Below are positions 1-12,192 of a stretch of 64,000 nucleotides of DNA, one piece after another. The notes under the pieces are model-generated. The model was not told the origin of the DNA and searched no databases. It worked only from the letters and a program-made list of their open reading frames with translations. Each line of letters starts with the position of its first letter. The stretch's first letter is position 1. The stretch lies in assembly GCA_963383645.1 (NCBI GenBank), contig OY726566.1, positions 95,819,321 through 95,883,320 of the forward strand, read 5' to 3'. The position numbers and the translations under genes are program-made. This stretch comes from Muscardinus avellanarius. Lineage: Eukaryota; Chordata; Mammalia; Rodentia; Gliridae.

Positions 1-1015
1 AAGACTCTTCTTTTCATTGGGTAACTAGCCTTCTGGTTCTAAGAACAACGAAAGTCTTTTGTCTGCCTGGTCCTAGGGAGATGGTGGGCTGGGGAACAAT
101 GAGGTATGGTCTGGAGTGGTGACATTTTCTTTCTGATGGTGGAACCAGCTTGGAACCACGATGCTGACAACCTGGTCAGCCCCTGAGGACAATGCTCACC
201 CTGGCTGGAAACACAGAGAGGAAGTACTTCTCCAGGTGGGAGAAGGTAAGGGTACATAGATTTTGTTTTTTTCCTTTTGAGTTTCCCGCTTTGAAAAAAA
301 AAAAAATGACCCATATTACACAACATGTTTCTATTACATTTGGGCAAAGGTTACATTTTCCTTCCTGGAGTTCATTTTTTTCTCTCAGTCTGTAATTAAT
401 TTTCTGTCTATAATATAAACTACGCTTGACTATAACATAATCACTATTCTTTTGTTTGGAACCATTGGAGGACTCTGACTTTGATCTCAAGACTTATCCC
501 ACCATCTCTGGTTCAAAGTCAAGATTGTTAGCAGTCAGGACCTGGTTCCCAGCTTTATTATCTTTCTTGCATGGTGAGAGAGAGAGAGTTGTTTGTGAGC
601 TCCACTCTGCGCCTAGTTCCCACTGCCTGGCCTCAACTGGATCTAGTTTGCTTCCACCCCACATTCTTCTTCAGCTTAATTACCTAACTCTTTCTGATTA
701 CTCTTTCTCCCTGACATATCACTCAAAATTGGTAGCAGGCCTCAGTCCCTGCCCATTCCTTCCGTCAGCATCCCTCAGCTGACAGAATGAGATTGTTCCT
801 GGGAAGGACATGACTGGCTGCTTTCTCCTGGGCCAGGGTCCTGCACTGCTTTTGCTGGGACCTACCTTCCTGCGCTGGGAATCCCACCTAGGTGGGCTGA
901 TATCTCTCCCCAGTCTCCTGTTTTGAGGATTTCGTCACATACTGTAACACTTGCGTACAAGCATCTGTTCATGTTAATTCCATCCATTTAATGAGTGAAT
1001 ACATTTGGGAGAGGT
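1..1015. other. No recognised gene or repeat
   Basis: I see no family I can name here. There is a 13-base A run near 294-306 and a short GA run near 578-588. The longest open frame, 108 codons on the plus strand at 456-782, has no recognisable domain and no splice or promoter context, so I do not call it a gene. Confidence 0.5.
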
Positions 1016-1190
1016 TGGGCACTAGGGATTAGACCCAGGAAAATTTGATCTCTGAGCTACATTCCCAGCCCCACCCCTTTTTTGGAAACCGGGCCTCATG
1101 GGATTTCTGTTGCTATCTTCAAACTTGTGATCCTCCATCTCAGCCTTCCAAGTTCTGGGATTTCAAGTGTGAATAACTATGCCTGGCTGA
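1016..1190 (-). mobile_element. Dimeric B1-ID SINE, diverged
   Basis: Read on the minus strand, the copy starts with the B1-like head (complement of ctatgcctggctg) and ends with an ID-like half (complement of ctgagctacattcccagccc). Many substitutions relative to the sharper copies elsewhere in the window mark it as old. Confidence 0.8.
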
Positions 1191-1234
1191 CTATATAATT
1201 TTAACTTGTCTCTTTCTGTTTGCTTGAAAAATAT

Positions 1235-1444
1235 TTTTTAATACTGAGGATGGAACTTAAGGCTATTCTACCTCTGAGCTATATCCCCAGCCCTATTTTT
1301 TTAATCTTTTTATTTTTTTGATACAGGCTCTCACTGAGCTGCGAAGGGCCTTGCTAAGGAGCTAAGGATGTCCACAAATCTTGATCCTCAGATATCAGCT
1401 TCCCAAATGCTGAGATTACAAGTGTGTACCACCATGCCTGGCTG
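1235..1444 (-). mobile_element. Dimeric B1-ID SINE, diverged
   Basis: The full dimer is recognisable. The ID half reads ctctgagctatatccccagc and the B1 head ends in accaccatgcctggctg, both on the plus strand, so the element itself is on minus. The T-rich left edge is the remnant of its A tail. Confidence 0.85.
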
Positions 1445-1749
1445 TTTGTTTGAATTTGACCAAGTGTTTCTATATCTTTTGGACAAATAAGTTTGGTTCA
1501 ACTACTTGAGACAATCTGTGATCCCCAACATCCATGCCTATTTCCGTCTCCCTGAAAATCTTAGTGCTTAAGGTCTACACACTGGCCATGAATCTTTTCC
1601 CTTCTGCGCTTCTAAGGTATAAAAATAGTTACTTCTCCCCCAATACTTATTAATTTTGTCATTGGTGGGAACATATCTCAGCTGGTTTGATCTTTGTCAA
1701 AGGTCTTAGCTCTGTTGTTTCTAGGTACATAAACTGGCATCTCTTGACT

Positions 1750-1880
1750 CCTACAGATGTCATTTCCTTCATTTGTAAAATGGAGATAATTGCTATCTCA
1801 TATGTTCTTGTGCATGGGTTAACTGATCTTCTAAGGCTTTTAGTTAAATGTTCTGCAAATGATAAATGCTTAAATTGTAC
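1750..1880 (+). mobile_element. MIR SINE fragment
   Basis: The stretch contains the MIR core signature ttcatttgtaaaatggagat followed by a degraded version of the usual downstream core. MIR is a mammal-wide tRNA-derived SINE. The copy is old and fragmentary. Confidence 0.6.
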
Positions 1881-1883
1881 TAG

Positions 1884-2091
1884 TTTTTTTTTCTTTTATG
1901 GTATTGGTATTGGGAAATGAAAACAGGATGGTTCTTCCTCTGAACCTCATCTACCCTCAGCCCTATTTTATTTTTTTACTTTTAAACAGGTTCTTGCCTA
2001 AGTTACTACATGCTGGCCCCAAACCTATGATCCTTCTGTTTCATCCTTCTGAGGACTAGGATTACTGACCTGAGCCACCTTGCTCAGCCTT
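1884..2091 (-). mobile_element. Dimeric B1-ID SINE, old
   Basis: A T-rich run at the left edge, an ID-like half ending ctaccctcagccctatttta, and a B1-like half ending gagccaccttgctcagcc give the dimer order on the minus strand. It is among the more diverged copies. Confidence 0.75.
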
Positions 2092-2384
2092 GGTAGCTGT
2101 TTTTATGGCTTTGGCTCAGCTGAAGTGATGCCTGACTACCTTTACAAATAACAATGACTCATGGCAAGTAAAATGATAGAAAGAGGTGGAATGTACTTTG
2201 GGAATTCAGATCCCAGGAAAAAGATATTTAATTCCCCTTGTAGATATAGAAGAGGGGTAAGTGCTAGAAAAGAGGTTATAATTGAGCTGGACATGGAAGA
2301 ATGGGTAGGAGTTTCCCAGAAAGATAAGGGCAGAGAAGAAAACACATGAGCAGGAATCCATTCATTTAGGTGAGGATCTCCAAA
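2092..2384. other. No recognised feature
   Basis: Short open frames of 62 and 96 codons overlap here on opposite strands. Neither carries a motif I know. Confidence 0.4.
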
Positions 2385-2550
2385 TTGCGACTGAGGTAGT
2401 ATTGACAATTGGGGCTGGTGATTCTTTTTCATGGAGACCTGCTTTGTGCTCTAGAATGTTTACCAGCATCTCTGGCCTGTGCCCTCCTGATGCCAGGAGC
2501 ACTTACTCTACTCCAGTAGTGACAGTGGCAAATGCACCCTTATCCCCAGC
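2385..2550 (-). mobile_element. MER5-type (hAT-Charlie) DNA transposon relic
   Basis: The stretch follows the reverse complement of the MER5 consensus: a block like gaatgtttaccagcatctct, then ggcctgtgccctcctgatgc, then a later region resembling the 'gtgacagtggcaaatg' part. MER5 is a short non-autonomous hAT element, long inactive in mammals. The assignment is from memory of the consensus. Confidence 0.65.
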
Positions 2551-2756
2551 TAACAATTCTGAATGGGGCCAATAGAAGATGAAAAAACTCTATGCTCATT
2601 TTCAAAATATTTCCCATTTTATTCCTGGAATTTTTAGCCTCTGCTTGCAAGAAAATGAGACCACAGTGTGGTTTCTAGGTTCTAGGTGACTGAATTTCCC
2701 ACTACTTATTCCAATGGTTATATATTTATCTTGGTAGTCTATATTTTAACCAGGGA

Positions 2757-2825
2757 TTATTGGGAATTTATTATGTGTCAGATGCTGTGCTAAGCACCAA
2801 GCACACAAAATCTTTCTTAATCATG
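2757..2825 (-). mobile_element. MIR-like fragment
   Basis: The block atgtgtcagatgctgtgcta followed by agcacc matches the antisense of the MIR 3' half. It is short and fragmentary. Confidence 0.5.
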
Positions 2826-2945
2826 GTTTATGGTTGAAACTTAAAGCTTAAAATTCACTAATTTTTGTTCTTACATACATCAGTCATTCTTTCAAAATCT
2901 TGTTCTAGTCTTTGTATCATTTATTGCCATAAACAATTCTTTTTA

Positions 2946-3080
2946 ATATTTAAATTATATTTAGCTAATAGATAAAAACATACAAATTGTATACATTAAT
3001 GGGTGACCATGTGATGTTTGGATACGTGTATATGTTGTGCAATATTTGAATCAGGTTCAACAATAAGTCATTCTTTAACT
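2946..3080 (-). mobile_element. Old L1 3' UTR fragment
   Basis: The run around gtgatgtttggatacgtgta and the downstream 'gaatcaggtt' resemble the antisense of mammalian L1MA-type 3' UTRs. No ORF2 remains attached. Confidence 0.55.
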
Positions 3081-4537
3081 TGCTTCTGTTAATTATTAAC
3101 TCATAAAGGGTATAAGTACTGGTATAATTATTAAATATAAAATATTCATTGCACATGCCTCCACGGATTTAATAGTTATCATTAACTTTATGTCTTTCTT
3201 CTCATGTTGGCTGCTTCAGGCTCTCTTGGACCCATCTGGTCTATGAGGCTGGGACAATGGGTGTCAACTGGAGTCTCAGGATCATGCATCGAATTCTGAT
3301 TAACCAAGATCCTTTCTAGCTTCTTTTTCTCAACACCCACATCTTATTTGCACCCTACTGATTGATCAGTTTTCTTTAGTCAATGCCTGGCTCCTTATAA
3401 CATTGATGCTTACAATTCCTCCTTCAATAGATAAGCATATTATTATTACTATTTGTAACAGAGAAAAATATGAAGGTACACATGTGCTTAGAGGCTGGAA
3501 TGGTGCCCATCACCAAAAGGTGACATCTGAAATACGGGCTCTGGTACAATTTGTACATGTGCATTCAACCTAATGACTGCAAATGTTTCAAGAGCAATTC
3601 CATTCTCTAACTAATGTCAATTGAGAATGATTGAATGCCACCCACTCTGATCATTAGGTACACTGTAAGACGGAACACTTAGCTTTCTGTAATTGCAAGG
3701 TAGAGAAGCCTGAATCACAAGGGATGTGCACACGTGTAGGTGAGAACACTTTACTTAGTTGTGATTTGTTCAATATCTGTCAAGGTTGAAGTTTGTAAAT
3801 CTTAAATCAACTTACAACAATATAGTGACCTTTGGGACCTTCGGTCCTTATCCTAATGATGCTATGACATAGGACATCTTAAATGGGGTCGCTTTAGGGA
3901 AACTGTTGTCAAGTAAGCCAGGCTCTCTGACTTGGAAATAAGCTAGAATTTACTTAAAACCATAGCTACTCTATTTATTAGTATAAATATTGCTTTCAAT
4001 TGTTTTCTGTAATTTCGTAATTTGCTGCCTATCTAGATGGCAAAATTTAATTTATTTACAAAGGTTTCTTTTAGCTTTTATTCCAGTTTAGTTTTGTCAT
4101 TCTTTTCATGTTGGAAATTGATAGGGAACATAAAAATGTTTGGAGTTGTCTGACAACTCTGCAGGAAACTTTTAAAAGCCATTAATTTAGAAGCAATTTT
4201 GCTTCTATATTTCATTTCTCAATTGGTTGTGATTGAAGTAATTGTCATATCCAAAGGGAGAATCATGATTTTAGGCAATACATAAACATCTTAACTCTTT
4301 GGAAACTGTCTTGTTTTTGAGTAAATGCCCTTAGTAAAAACGGAATTAAATCTGAGAAGCATAATACAATGACAGAACTCTTTCTCAATAACAAAGCTAT
4401 AAGGTCTCTGTTTCATACACCTAAATAGGAGAAAGGCACTTATTTTATATTTTAAACCTTCATTACCCTTAATGTTTGATTTGGTGAGCCTGTACCTATA
4501 GACTGTCCACACATTTACTAAATATTCAGCTAACTAT
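3081..4537. other. Repeat-poor AT-rich stretch, no gene seen
   Basis: I recognise no repeat family and no coding exon. The block 3480-4250 is free of low-complexity runs and of recent insertions, which makes it a weak candidate for conserved non-coding sequence. This is inference only. Confidence 0.4.
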
Positions 4538-4745
4538 TCTTTTTTATATATTTGTACTGGTACATTGTAATTTATACATCCCAGTGAAGTTTAGGGTGAT
4601 AGGAACATACACATACATAGCACTTGGTAAGTGTCCCCCAGATCCCTCCCTTATCTCCTTTTCCCATATTAGCATCGATAATCTTGTATATGAAATTATA
4701 TCATATGAATGGCATTGATAATTTCACATATATACATAGCATTAT
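4538..4745 (-). mobile_element. L1 3' UTR fragment
   Basis: The left edge ttgtactggtacattgtaat, then a C-rich block (tccctcccttatctcctttt), resembles the antisense of the rodent-type L1 3' UTR seen more clearly at 21.0 and 41.2 kb. Confidence 0.5.
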
Positions 4746-5676
4746 AATATTCTTGATGTTACCCAAACCTGGTATTTAAGTGTCAAAATGGTTACTTGAA
4801 ATTTTTTAATTTTAATTTAAGAAGAAGGAAAATTTTACCCACTTGTAGAACTGTTGAGATGTGTAGAAAACAATCCACATAAGTCAGCCAGGATACAGAT
4901 GATTAGTAAATAATATTTCTGCTTAATTATACATATTGTTTGTGTATATTTATGCTGTAGATCATCAAAATAAAAATAAATTCTGGCCCTTCTGTTTCTA
5001 AGTAGCTTTGAAAACCATTGGGTCACTGAAGATGGCATTAGCTATAGCTAATGATATTACATTTTTTATCTTGTAATCTATCATCAAAGACTCTGTTAAA
5101 AATAATAGAAGTATGGCCACTTTATGTAAATTTCAGTACCTCACCAAATTGTTTTATCTATGTATTTCTCAAGAAATAATGTATTATTTATGCTAATATG
5201 CTATATAGTCTAATAACATTATTGATATGTTAGGTTGATTTGTGGATTATTTCAAAAGAGCAAACCTATTTGTCCACACACTTGGCTTTCAAATAACTGC
5301 ACGTGCAGTAGTTATTTTTCTATTTAGAGGACAATTCAGAAAACATAAATTGGCCACCCTCAATGAGCAAGACAATGAGAGCTAAAAAGTTGAATGTCAT
5401 ATGCAGCTACTTATATATATAATGCAGAGGTTCATCACAATTCAGTTTCCATTAGGAAAGCACGTCTTGCCCACATTATTTCATAGAAAGAATCCAGTCA
5501 TGACCCTGGGATGTAACTGCGCATGTGGCTCCCCAAGGTAGGAACTCTTTTCCAGCTTTCTTTGAGTAGACATGCACTGAATGGGGCCATTGGCAAATGA
5601 AAAGTGACAAGTGCTTTAGTTCTCATAGCTGCTCAAACAGCTAGTAATAGTAGTCCTTACAATCTGGGTCATGTCT
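4746..5676. other. No recognised gene or repeat family
   Basis: AT-rich sequence with no assignable feature except an imperfect inverted repeat at 5291-5317, listed separately. Confidence 0.4.
5291..5317. repeat. Imperfect inverted repeat with an E-box centre
   Basis: The sequence aaataactgcacgtgcagta continuing to gttattt forms a palindrome whose two arms differ by a 3-base bulge. The centre is the 10-bp perfect palindrome tgcacgtgca, which contains the E-box CACGTG. Any regulatory role is speculation. Confidence 0.5.
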
Positions 5677-5795
5677 GAAGAAGCTAAAACTTAGAGGTGT
5701 TAGGTAACTTGCCCTTGGGAACATAGAAGGCCAGTAGTAGATTCTGGGTTAGAACACATGTTCTGGTTGAAATCCATATACTGGCCCAAATTCTC
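5677..5795 (-). mobile_element. MIR SINE fragment
   Basis: The stretch gttaggtaacttgcccttgg, followed by a block like gattctgggttagaac, matches the antisense of the MIR core and 5' region. It is old. Confidence 0.6.
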
Positions 5796-6016
5796 TTCCC
5801 TTATTCTCTCTGGAGAAGGTAGGAAGTTGTTTTCCATACAGTGCCTTTATGATCTCAGGGGAGTGGATTTAGATTGTAGTTGGAGGGTACCCAACCGCTG
5901 ATGGCTTCTGAATATATAGAAAAAGAAAAAGAGAATATTTTGTGGCATTTTTCCCCTTGGGACCAGAGCCCGTTTTCCTCCATTGATTAGGTGGTGTTGG
6001 CTGTGTGTGATAATTT

Positions 6017-6345
6017 TGGATTTAGAATGTCCCTCTAGCCCTCATGTAAACAAGGTAGCAGTGTTGGAAGCTGGGCTTGGTTGCTAAGGAGGGACAACCA
6101 CCCACGGGCACATCCCTGGGTGTGGCCTTGGGGGCTGTATATGGTCCTCTCCCTGTTCTCACTCTCCTGCTTCTGACCTTCATGTTGTGAGGACAGACCC
6201 TTGCTCTCTCCCTCTCTCTGCTTCCTGCCACCACACCTTGAGCTTCCGACCCTAGCCGCATGTGGACTGAACCCAGAGTCCCCAAAAAGCTTTGAACAAA
6301 TAAATCTTCCTTTCTCTAAGTGGTGTGGTCAGTTTTTTTTTTTAT
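6017..6345 (+). mobile_element. MaLR-type solo LTR
   Basis: The start (ggatttagaatgtccct) and the end (gaacaaataaatcttccttt, containing a polyadenylation signal) have the layout of ERVL-MaLR LTRs. The copy at 38367-38713 is clearly related. No internal retroviral sequence is attached, so this is a solo LTR left by recombination. Confidence 0.6.
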
Positions 6346-7059
6346 TATCTTAGTGAGAATGTTAACTTAGCCACTGTGCCAGTACCCAAGAGGACCTTTC
6401 TCTGCTGGTGTATTTGGCTGCAGTGATTTTGCTATTACTCTCTCTGTGCTCCTAATTGGTACTTATCTAGGTGGCATCAATTCAGAAACACATTGGAATG
6501 CTACCATGCTGCTCCGAAGGTGCCCTAACCCGAGGTTAAAAAAATAATTCCGCATTGTCTTTCTGCTGAGATGGGTATGACAGGCAACTCCTACAAGCTG
6601 ATCTTTCACCATGGATAAGGTTGACCTGCATCAATAAAAAATATATACACTTGACAGGCAACATTTCTTATTTTAAACTAGGTGACAATTTCAAGATGGT
6701 TCTATCATCCATTGGAACATTGACATTGCATTAATGCAATACTAAAATTGTCACTTTTAATTTCTCATATTCCCTTTTCTTTGTAAATAAGGAGGCAAGA
6801 TGGCCAGTGATTGCCTCAGCCAAAGTAGTAAATAATATTTTAAAATTGTTGTGCTTCCTTATAACTCTGTTTCTGTTTGTATACATTGAAAAATGATGCT
6901 AAATTGTCAGAAGTGAAGCAGATATAAACTATTTTAGGGGGAGTATTACAGAAATAGACTTTTCTATAAAAAGATAGATGGCAGGACCTCAGTGGTGTAC
7001 ACAGGCTCTGTTATATAGCGGCTACTGCTTCTAGGAGAAAAAAAAACATACACACATAC
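6346..7059. other. No recognised gene or repeat
   Basis: AT-rich sequence with no family, exon or structured RNA that I can support. Confidence 0.4.
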
Positions 7060-7128
7060 CCTGCACGATCCTCCCGTCTCGGCCTCCCAAGCACAGGGAT
7101 TACAAGCGTGTGCCACCACGCCCGGCTC
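7060..7128 (-). mobile_element. Head-only fragment of a type A SINE
   Basis: Only the B1 head of the dimer is present: the plus strand reads tgcacgatcctcccgtctcg through to ccaccacgcccggct. The linker, ID half and A tail are missing. LINE-mobilised SINEs normally lose the 5' end, not the 3' end, so this 3'-truncated copy is unusual. Confidence 0.8.
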
Positions 7129-7972
7129 TAAGTGTCTGTTTATTAAAATGGCAGGAGAAAGAGTGAACACTGGATTTGCCTTAGTGGCAGGATGAGTATT
7201 CTCATTGCCTTAAGAAACCAACACTTGAGAACGTCAGGCTTCATACTCTGAGAAAAGCATACTGAATAAACTCTGTTGATTCTAGTGTTTCCAAGATGCC
7301 TAATGCCTTTTTCCTTTGTTCTTTGTTTTCTCCTGTTGACCTTTTCTTAATGATGTTTTACTGTAACCCTGGTTCATGTTGCATCAAATAATATATATTT
7401 TTTTAATCCCGTAGGACTTTCCTGGTAATTTTGCAGTGGTTTGTTAGAATTTTAAATACTTCATAAAATAGTCTTCAAAACCCCACTTGAAAGAATTTAA
7501 AAGAGGAAAAAGAGTATTGACCTTTATAATAAATTGATACTGTTATAAAAATATATCCCGGAGAACACCAAAATTGGTCCATTTAGAGTTGGACACTAGG
7601 AAAATAAGCTCTTTAATGTATCTCATAAATATATTTTAGATGCCTTTCCAATGGTAAAAGAGTAGGACATTTTTTCCATTCATAATTATTATTATTTTTG
7701 TCATCACAGTTATCTGTCCAGTATAATTTGTACATGACATTTAGGTAGAAGTGAGAACATTTACATTTCCTGCTTTTAAGCACCAGGGTGTTTACATTGT
7801 CAACCAGATCCTATTTATTGTAATAATGTTCATTCTTGTGGTGGTTACACATAGATAAGAATTGTATGATGCTATATCTGATGTTCAGTCTCTGGAAAAG
7901 TGCTCAAATGTAGCTTGGAAAATAGTTGGTCTTTGTGATTGAAATTTTGCACAGAAATAATGTATCAACTTA
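7129..7972. other. No recognised gene or repeat
   Basis: AT-rich sequence in which I see nothing assignable. Confidence 0.4.
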
Positions 7973-8169
7973 TTTTTGTCATATGGGGGATGGAACCCAG
8001 GGGCATTCTACCTCTGAGCTACACCCCCTAGTCCTATTTTTTATTCTTTATTTGGAAACAGGGTCTCAGTGAGTTGCAAAGGGTCTCACTAAATAGCTGA
8101 GGCTGTCCGCAAACCGCAATCCTTCTGTCTCAGCCTCCCAAATGTAAGCATGTGCCACCACACCTGGCT
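7973..8169 (-). mobile_element. Dimeric B1-ID SINE, type B
   Basis: The ID half reads ctctgagctacaccccctag and the B1 head ends gtgccaccacacctggct on the plus strand. The linker shows the type B order cagtgagttgcaaagggtct. A small deletion removed part of the B1 head near 8145. Confidence 0.9.
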
Positions 8170-8469
8170 TCATTTTTTTAAATGTATAGCAATGGTCATG
8201 GTTTGAGAGTAAACAGAATTTGCTGTAGGCATGGTTATGTATGGCCACACTCTCTGAAAGTGTCCTTTGACTGTGGACCAATGCCTGGCAGATATCTCCT
8301 GATACATTTCTTTATTATCTCTCTTAGTTTTTTTTATCTCTCTCTTATCTCCTTGGTTTTGGCTTGATAAGTGGGTACTGGCCAAGCAGCTCAAATTCAT
8401 ATCTGAGTATAGCTAGCCCCCAAGAGCCAAAGGATAAAAAAGAAAGTAGGGATGAGATCTTACATAAAG

Positions 8470-8880
8470 TATAGACAGGCCAGGAAAATACTGGGTTTAT
8501 TACATAGGGGCTGGCAAGATCTCCCTAGGGAATGTAAATATGTTTAACAGGATATAATGCCGTAAGAAGGGAATCTTAAAATTGTAATGGCTTACAATAA
8601 AGGCTTATGTGTCACTTGCTTCACCAGTAGAGGTTGGTGGAGGGGTGGAACCCATATAGTCACTCTTCTATCCAGACACAGACAACCCAGCTAATTGTGC
8701 GCTCTATGTAGTTTCCATAGCAGAGACAGAGATCTGGAGGGATGCTCATCAGTTCTTAAGTGCTTTGGCTAAGATGGGACACATGTCCTTTCCATCACTG
8801 TCTTTTGGTCAGAATGAGTTCAGTGGCCCCTATTTGTAAAGGGCAGGGGAATCCGTGTGCATGCCCAGTGAGCAACACAT
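8470..8880. mobile_element. Old mammalian interspersed repeat, family unassigned
   Basis: Phrases such as ttaagtgctttggctaagat and a later 'ggcccctatttgtaaagggc' recall a mammal-wide medium-reiteration repeat, but I cannot name the family with confidence. The rest of 8170-9358 has no feature I can assign. Confidence 0.35.
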
Positions 8881-9358
8881 CTCTACCAGACAATTTGATG
8901 GACTGTGTCCCATTGCTGAGGTTCTATGACTGAGCCAGAAAGCCCAGAGGATCTGTGTAAAACCTGAAGCTGTTATCACACTGCCTGATTAAAAAACGGT
9001 TTCTTTGCATTTAATGAGGCTGTGCTTATAACTTTGGAATTGTTGTTTTAGACTAACTGTTCTCTTGCTTCCCTGGGTCTACTTATCTACAAAGCACCCA
9101 CCTTCTTTAACATAACAACCGTGGATTGGATTGATAGGAAGAGACCACACACCAACATGCTGCACATACCTGCTTTATTTGGTCAATAATACTGATGGGG
9201 ATAAAAGCAGAGGCAGCAGATTTGAGTGTAGTGTCTCTTTATCAGCGGCTTCCTGTGAAGTATGCATCTGCCTGTGACAGTTTCCATACAAGAAGAGTAC
9301 AAAAGAGCTCAGAAAGGAACCAAATACTTCTACACTTGCCCTTTTGTGTTGAGATCTG

Positions 9359-9830
9359 CCGTGGCTAATCCGGATTGTCAGCTTGACTGGATGATGAAAC
9401 ACCCAAGATTATGTGACTCGGGTGTGTGGGTGAGATGATTGGCTTATCTAATGGCAGATTGAAGGGGAAGTCTTGCCTTGAATGTGGGCAGCACTGTTAT
9501 GATAGGTGCAGAATCTGGACCTAAAAATTGGAGAAAGCTGTGTGAAGGCATGTGTGGTTCTTGAGAAAAGTGTGTCTGCTCTCGCCTGGGATATTGGGCT
9601 TCTGCTCTTTGAACTGGACCGTCACCTTCATATCTCGGGAGAGTCTCCCAGCCTTTTTATCTTGGACCGGGGCTGCATTATCGGTCACTCTGATTCTGAT
9701 ACTCCAGCTCTTGGACCACTTGACCATGTGCCAGTTCCTCTGGCTCTCCACATACAGGTGGCCACCTGGGACCACACTGTTTTGGACTATAAACTGATTT
9801 GATAACTCTCCTCTTACCATATACATATCC
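9359..9830 (+). mobile_element. Old LTR-like interspersed repeat
   Basis: The start ttgtcagcttgactggatga and the end tctcctcttaccatatacat with 'cctatgagttctg' fit a common mammalian LTR-like repeat. Three overlapping open frames of 81-101 codons lie inside it and are explained by the repeat. Family assignment is uncertain. Confidence 0.45.
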
Positions 9831-11209
9831 TATGAGTTCTGTTAAAATAGTGAATACTGACTAAAATAAGATCTATTCCATTCCAAAACAATGTGTACTA
9901 CCAATCTGCACCTATTATTCTAAAAAATAATTTTCCACAATCTGACTTAACCAGGTTAGCATTTTTGTGGTCACCTTCAGGCTGGGGCAGGGAACAGGCT
10001 CAATGTCGGGGTCCCTGAATGCTATCTCTGCCCCCAAGCTCTATCATTCCTCTAAGCTCCATTTTAAGGCTGGGATCAGCCTTGGCTTACCTAACAGAAG
10101 GGCACAGCCATGTTGAATGGTTGTATGGAGTGACTGTGGATAACATGGTTTCCATCACTTCCTCACCTCCCAGCCAATCCTGCAGACGCATTGCACGGCT
10201 AACAGAGTGAAGAGAGGGAGAAGACAAATTAAATACTAAAAGGGTTGGACTACTGAGAATACGATCAGCAGCATTCATGCCAGAAGGTTTTAGAGCAACT
10301 AAAGGCAGTGCCAGCTGCTTCTGTTAGAACAAGAGACAGGAAATTCAGTGTGGATAACAGAACTTGTGACATCAGGCACAGGCGCCCTTTGCACAAATGT
10401 CAGTCCCCTTGACACAGGGCACTGGCAGCCCAGTGGGGACCTTGGCAGGTGCTGGCGCACTCAGCAGCATTTGGCAGGTAGGGAGGGTTGTGCTTTTGCT
10501 GGGTGCCAGCAGCAGATTTTCTGCTTTTCGTCTTGGCTGAGGTAGGAGACTGGATCCATAGACAGCAGGGGTAAAGGAGAAATAAGATGGCCTATATGAG
10601 GCGGCAGGCAAGAAGTCAGATTTACAGTGCACATGATTTCTAGGATAATCTTGAAGAATTCTGAGCATGGTGGGGCTTTCTGCAGGAAGGTTGAATGTGC
10701 AAAGAAATCTTTTGTGAATGTGACTTGTGATTATACAGAGCTAGACCTTCGTCCACATCATTCTTTAAACTGTGGTTCCTTAAATGTTTAATACTTAGTT
10801 GAACTAGATTCAATTGAATATAATTTAGCATGTTGAAGCTAAATTTTCATTGATTAATTATAATTTGTAATTAGTTTATTTATGATGGACATTTTGTTAT
10901 TTGCAACAGCTTTGATCATAACAACTTCTTGGAAGGCATTTGGTACCATATACATTTGTAGGACAAAAAAATTACTTATTCTTATGGTCAGGCCTGCACC
11001 GTGACCTACCTAGTCTCAGAACTCCAGCTGGTTCTTAGAGTGATTCTCTCAGGAACGTGGCATAGTATATTGTTGAATTATTCCACACAAATGGTGGCCT
11101 TTGGGGTCTCTGTGATGGGTATTTTTTGTAAATGTTCAATTAAAGTTCTTGACTTTGAAAAGAGTTTGATCAAGTTACATATTTCTGGCTTTTAAAAGTT
11201 ATATATAAC
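9831..11209. other. No recognised gene; several short open frames
   Basis: Open frames of 63-98 codons occur on both strands at 10019-10831. None has a recognisable domain. Near 11130 an aattaaagttcttgacttt motif resembles a transcript 3' end but has no A tail, so I do not call a retrocopy. Confidence 0.4.
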
Positions 11210-11400
11210 GCTGGGCGTGGTGGCACACGCTTGTAATCCCTGTGTTTGGGAGGCGGAGACAGGAGGATCGTGCAGGTTTGAAGCCAGCCTCGCTGGATTA
11301 AGAGACCCTGTTTCCAAATAAAAATATATTAAAAATATAGGTCTGGGAGTATAGCCTGGAGGTAGAAGGGTTCCATCCCCAGTACCACAAAGAAAAAAAA
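11210..11400 (+). mobile_element. Dimeric B1-ID SINE, type A-like
   Basis: Head gctgggcgtggtggcacacg, type A linker with ccagcctcgctggattaaga, then the ID half and an A-rich tail. The ID end (gttccatccccagtaccaca) is of the older form, so this copy mixes type A linker and type B tail traits. Confidence 0.92.
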
Positions 11401-12192
11401 GTTAGACATAGAGTGCTATAACTTGGGTACGTTATCTCTGATGCCATTTCAGGGATATTTTTACTTTCCTTATGAATTAATGGCCTCAGCAAACACCTGG
11501 CTGGCCCACGTCCTAATGTGGCTCTGTTCTTCTCTCCAGGCCTCTGTAGCCTGGAAAAAGCTGTCACAGATGTGAAGGCAGTGCACCATGACCAGCCCGA
11601 GTCCTGTAGGTGGGTGTTGGCAGCGAGGTCAGCAATCGCTCCTTCTTCCACTGCTTTCTTCTGTGGCTCCTCTTGACTGTTGTTCTTGTTAAATCCTCCA
11701 GGGACAATACTGCTGCATCTTTGGGATCAAGTCCTCATCAGGGAACTTGGAGGGCTCCTAAGTTCTCAGGCATGGACTCACATCCTAGGGCTGAGGAGTG
11801 GGCCCTCAGTCCAGCCCCTACTCACAGATCCTTATGAAACTTCCCTCCACTCTGGAACAACCCTATGCAATACCGATTCCTTGGTCGATGAGAAAAGAAG
11901 GGATGGATTTATATAGTGATGCTAAGTCTTAACTTGGACTTGTCTAAAACCCCATAACTAGGGATGTAGGAGTTTCAAACCTACAGTGAGATTCTTAGAT
12001 ATCAGGAAATTCCTGCTCTGAGGCCTAACCCTGTTTCCAGAGTCTCTACCTTATCTGGAGGAGGATACAGTCCTAAAATCCAATTAGATAATCAATAGGC
12101 TTGACTAGTATGATAGACTACATTTTTTGTTTTCAAATACCTATACATTATTCTACAAGGGGACTGTACATCCCAACCCACTGTTCGTAATT
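11401..12192. other. No recognised gene
   Basis: Two overlapping plus-strand open frames (75 and 78 codons, 11610-11916) and a minus-strand one (117 codons, 11298-11651, partly within the SINE) lack domains. I cannot exclude a diverged exon or old repeat. Confidence 0.35.

Noticed and set aside
9160..9358. Possible ERV LTR or retrocopy 3' end on minus, because of an AATAAA near 9175 and a following TGTGTGGTCTCTT-like block
   Set aside because: No second border, A tail or TSD could be seen, so I leave it unassigned.
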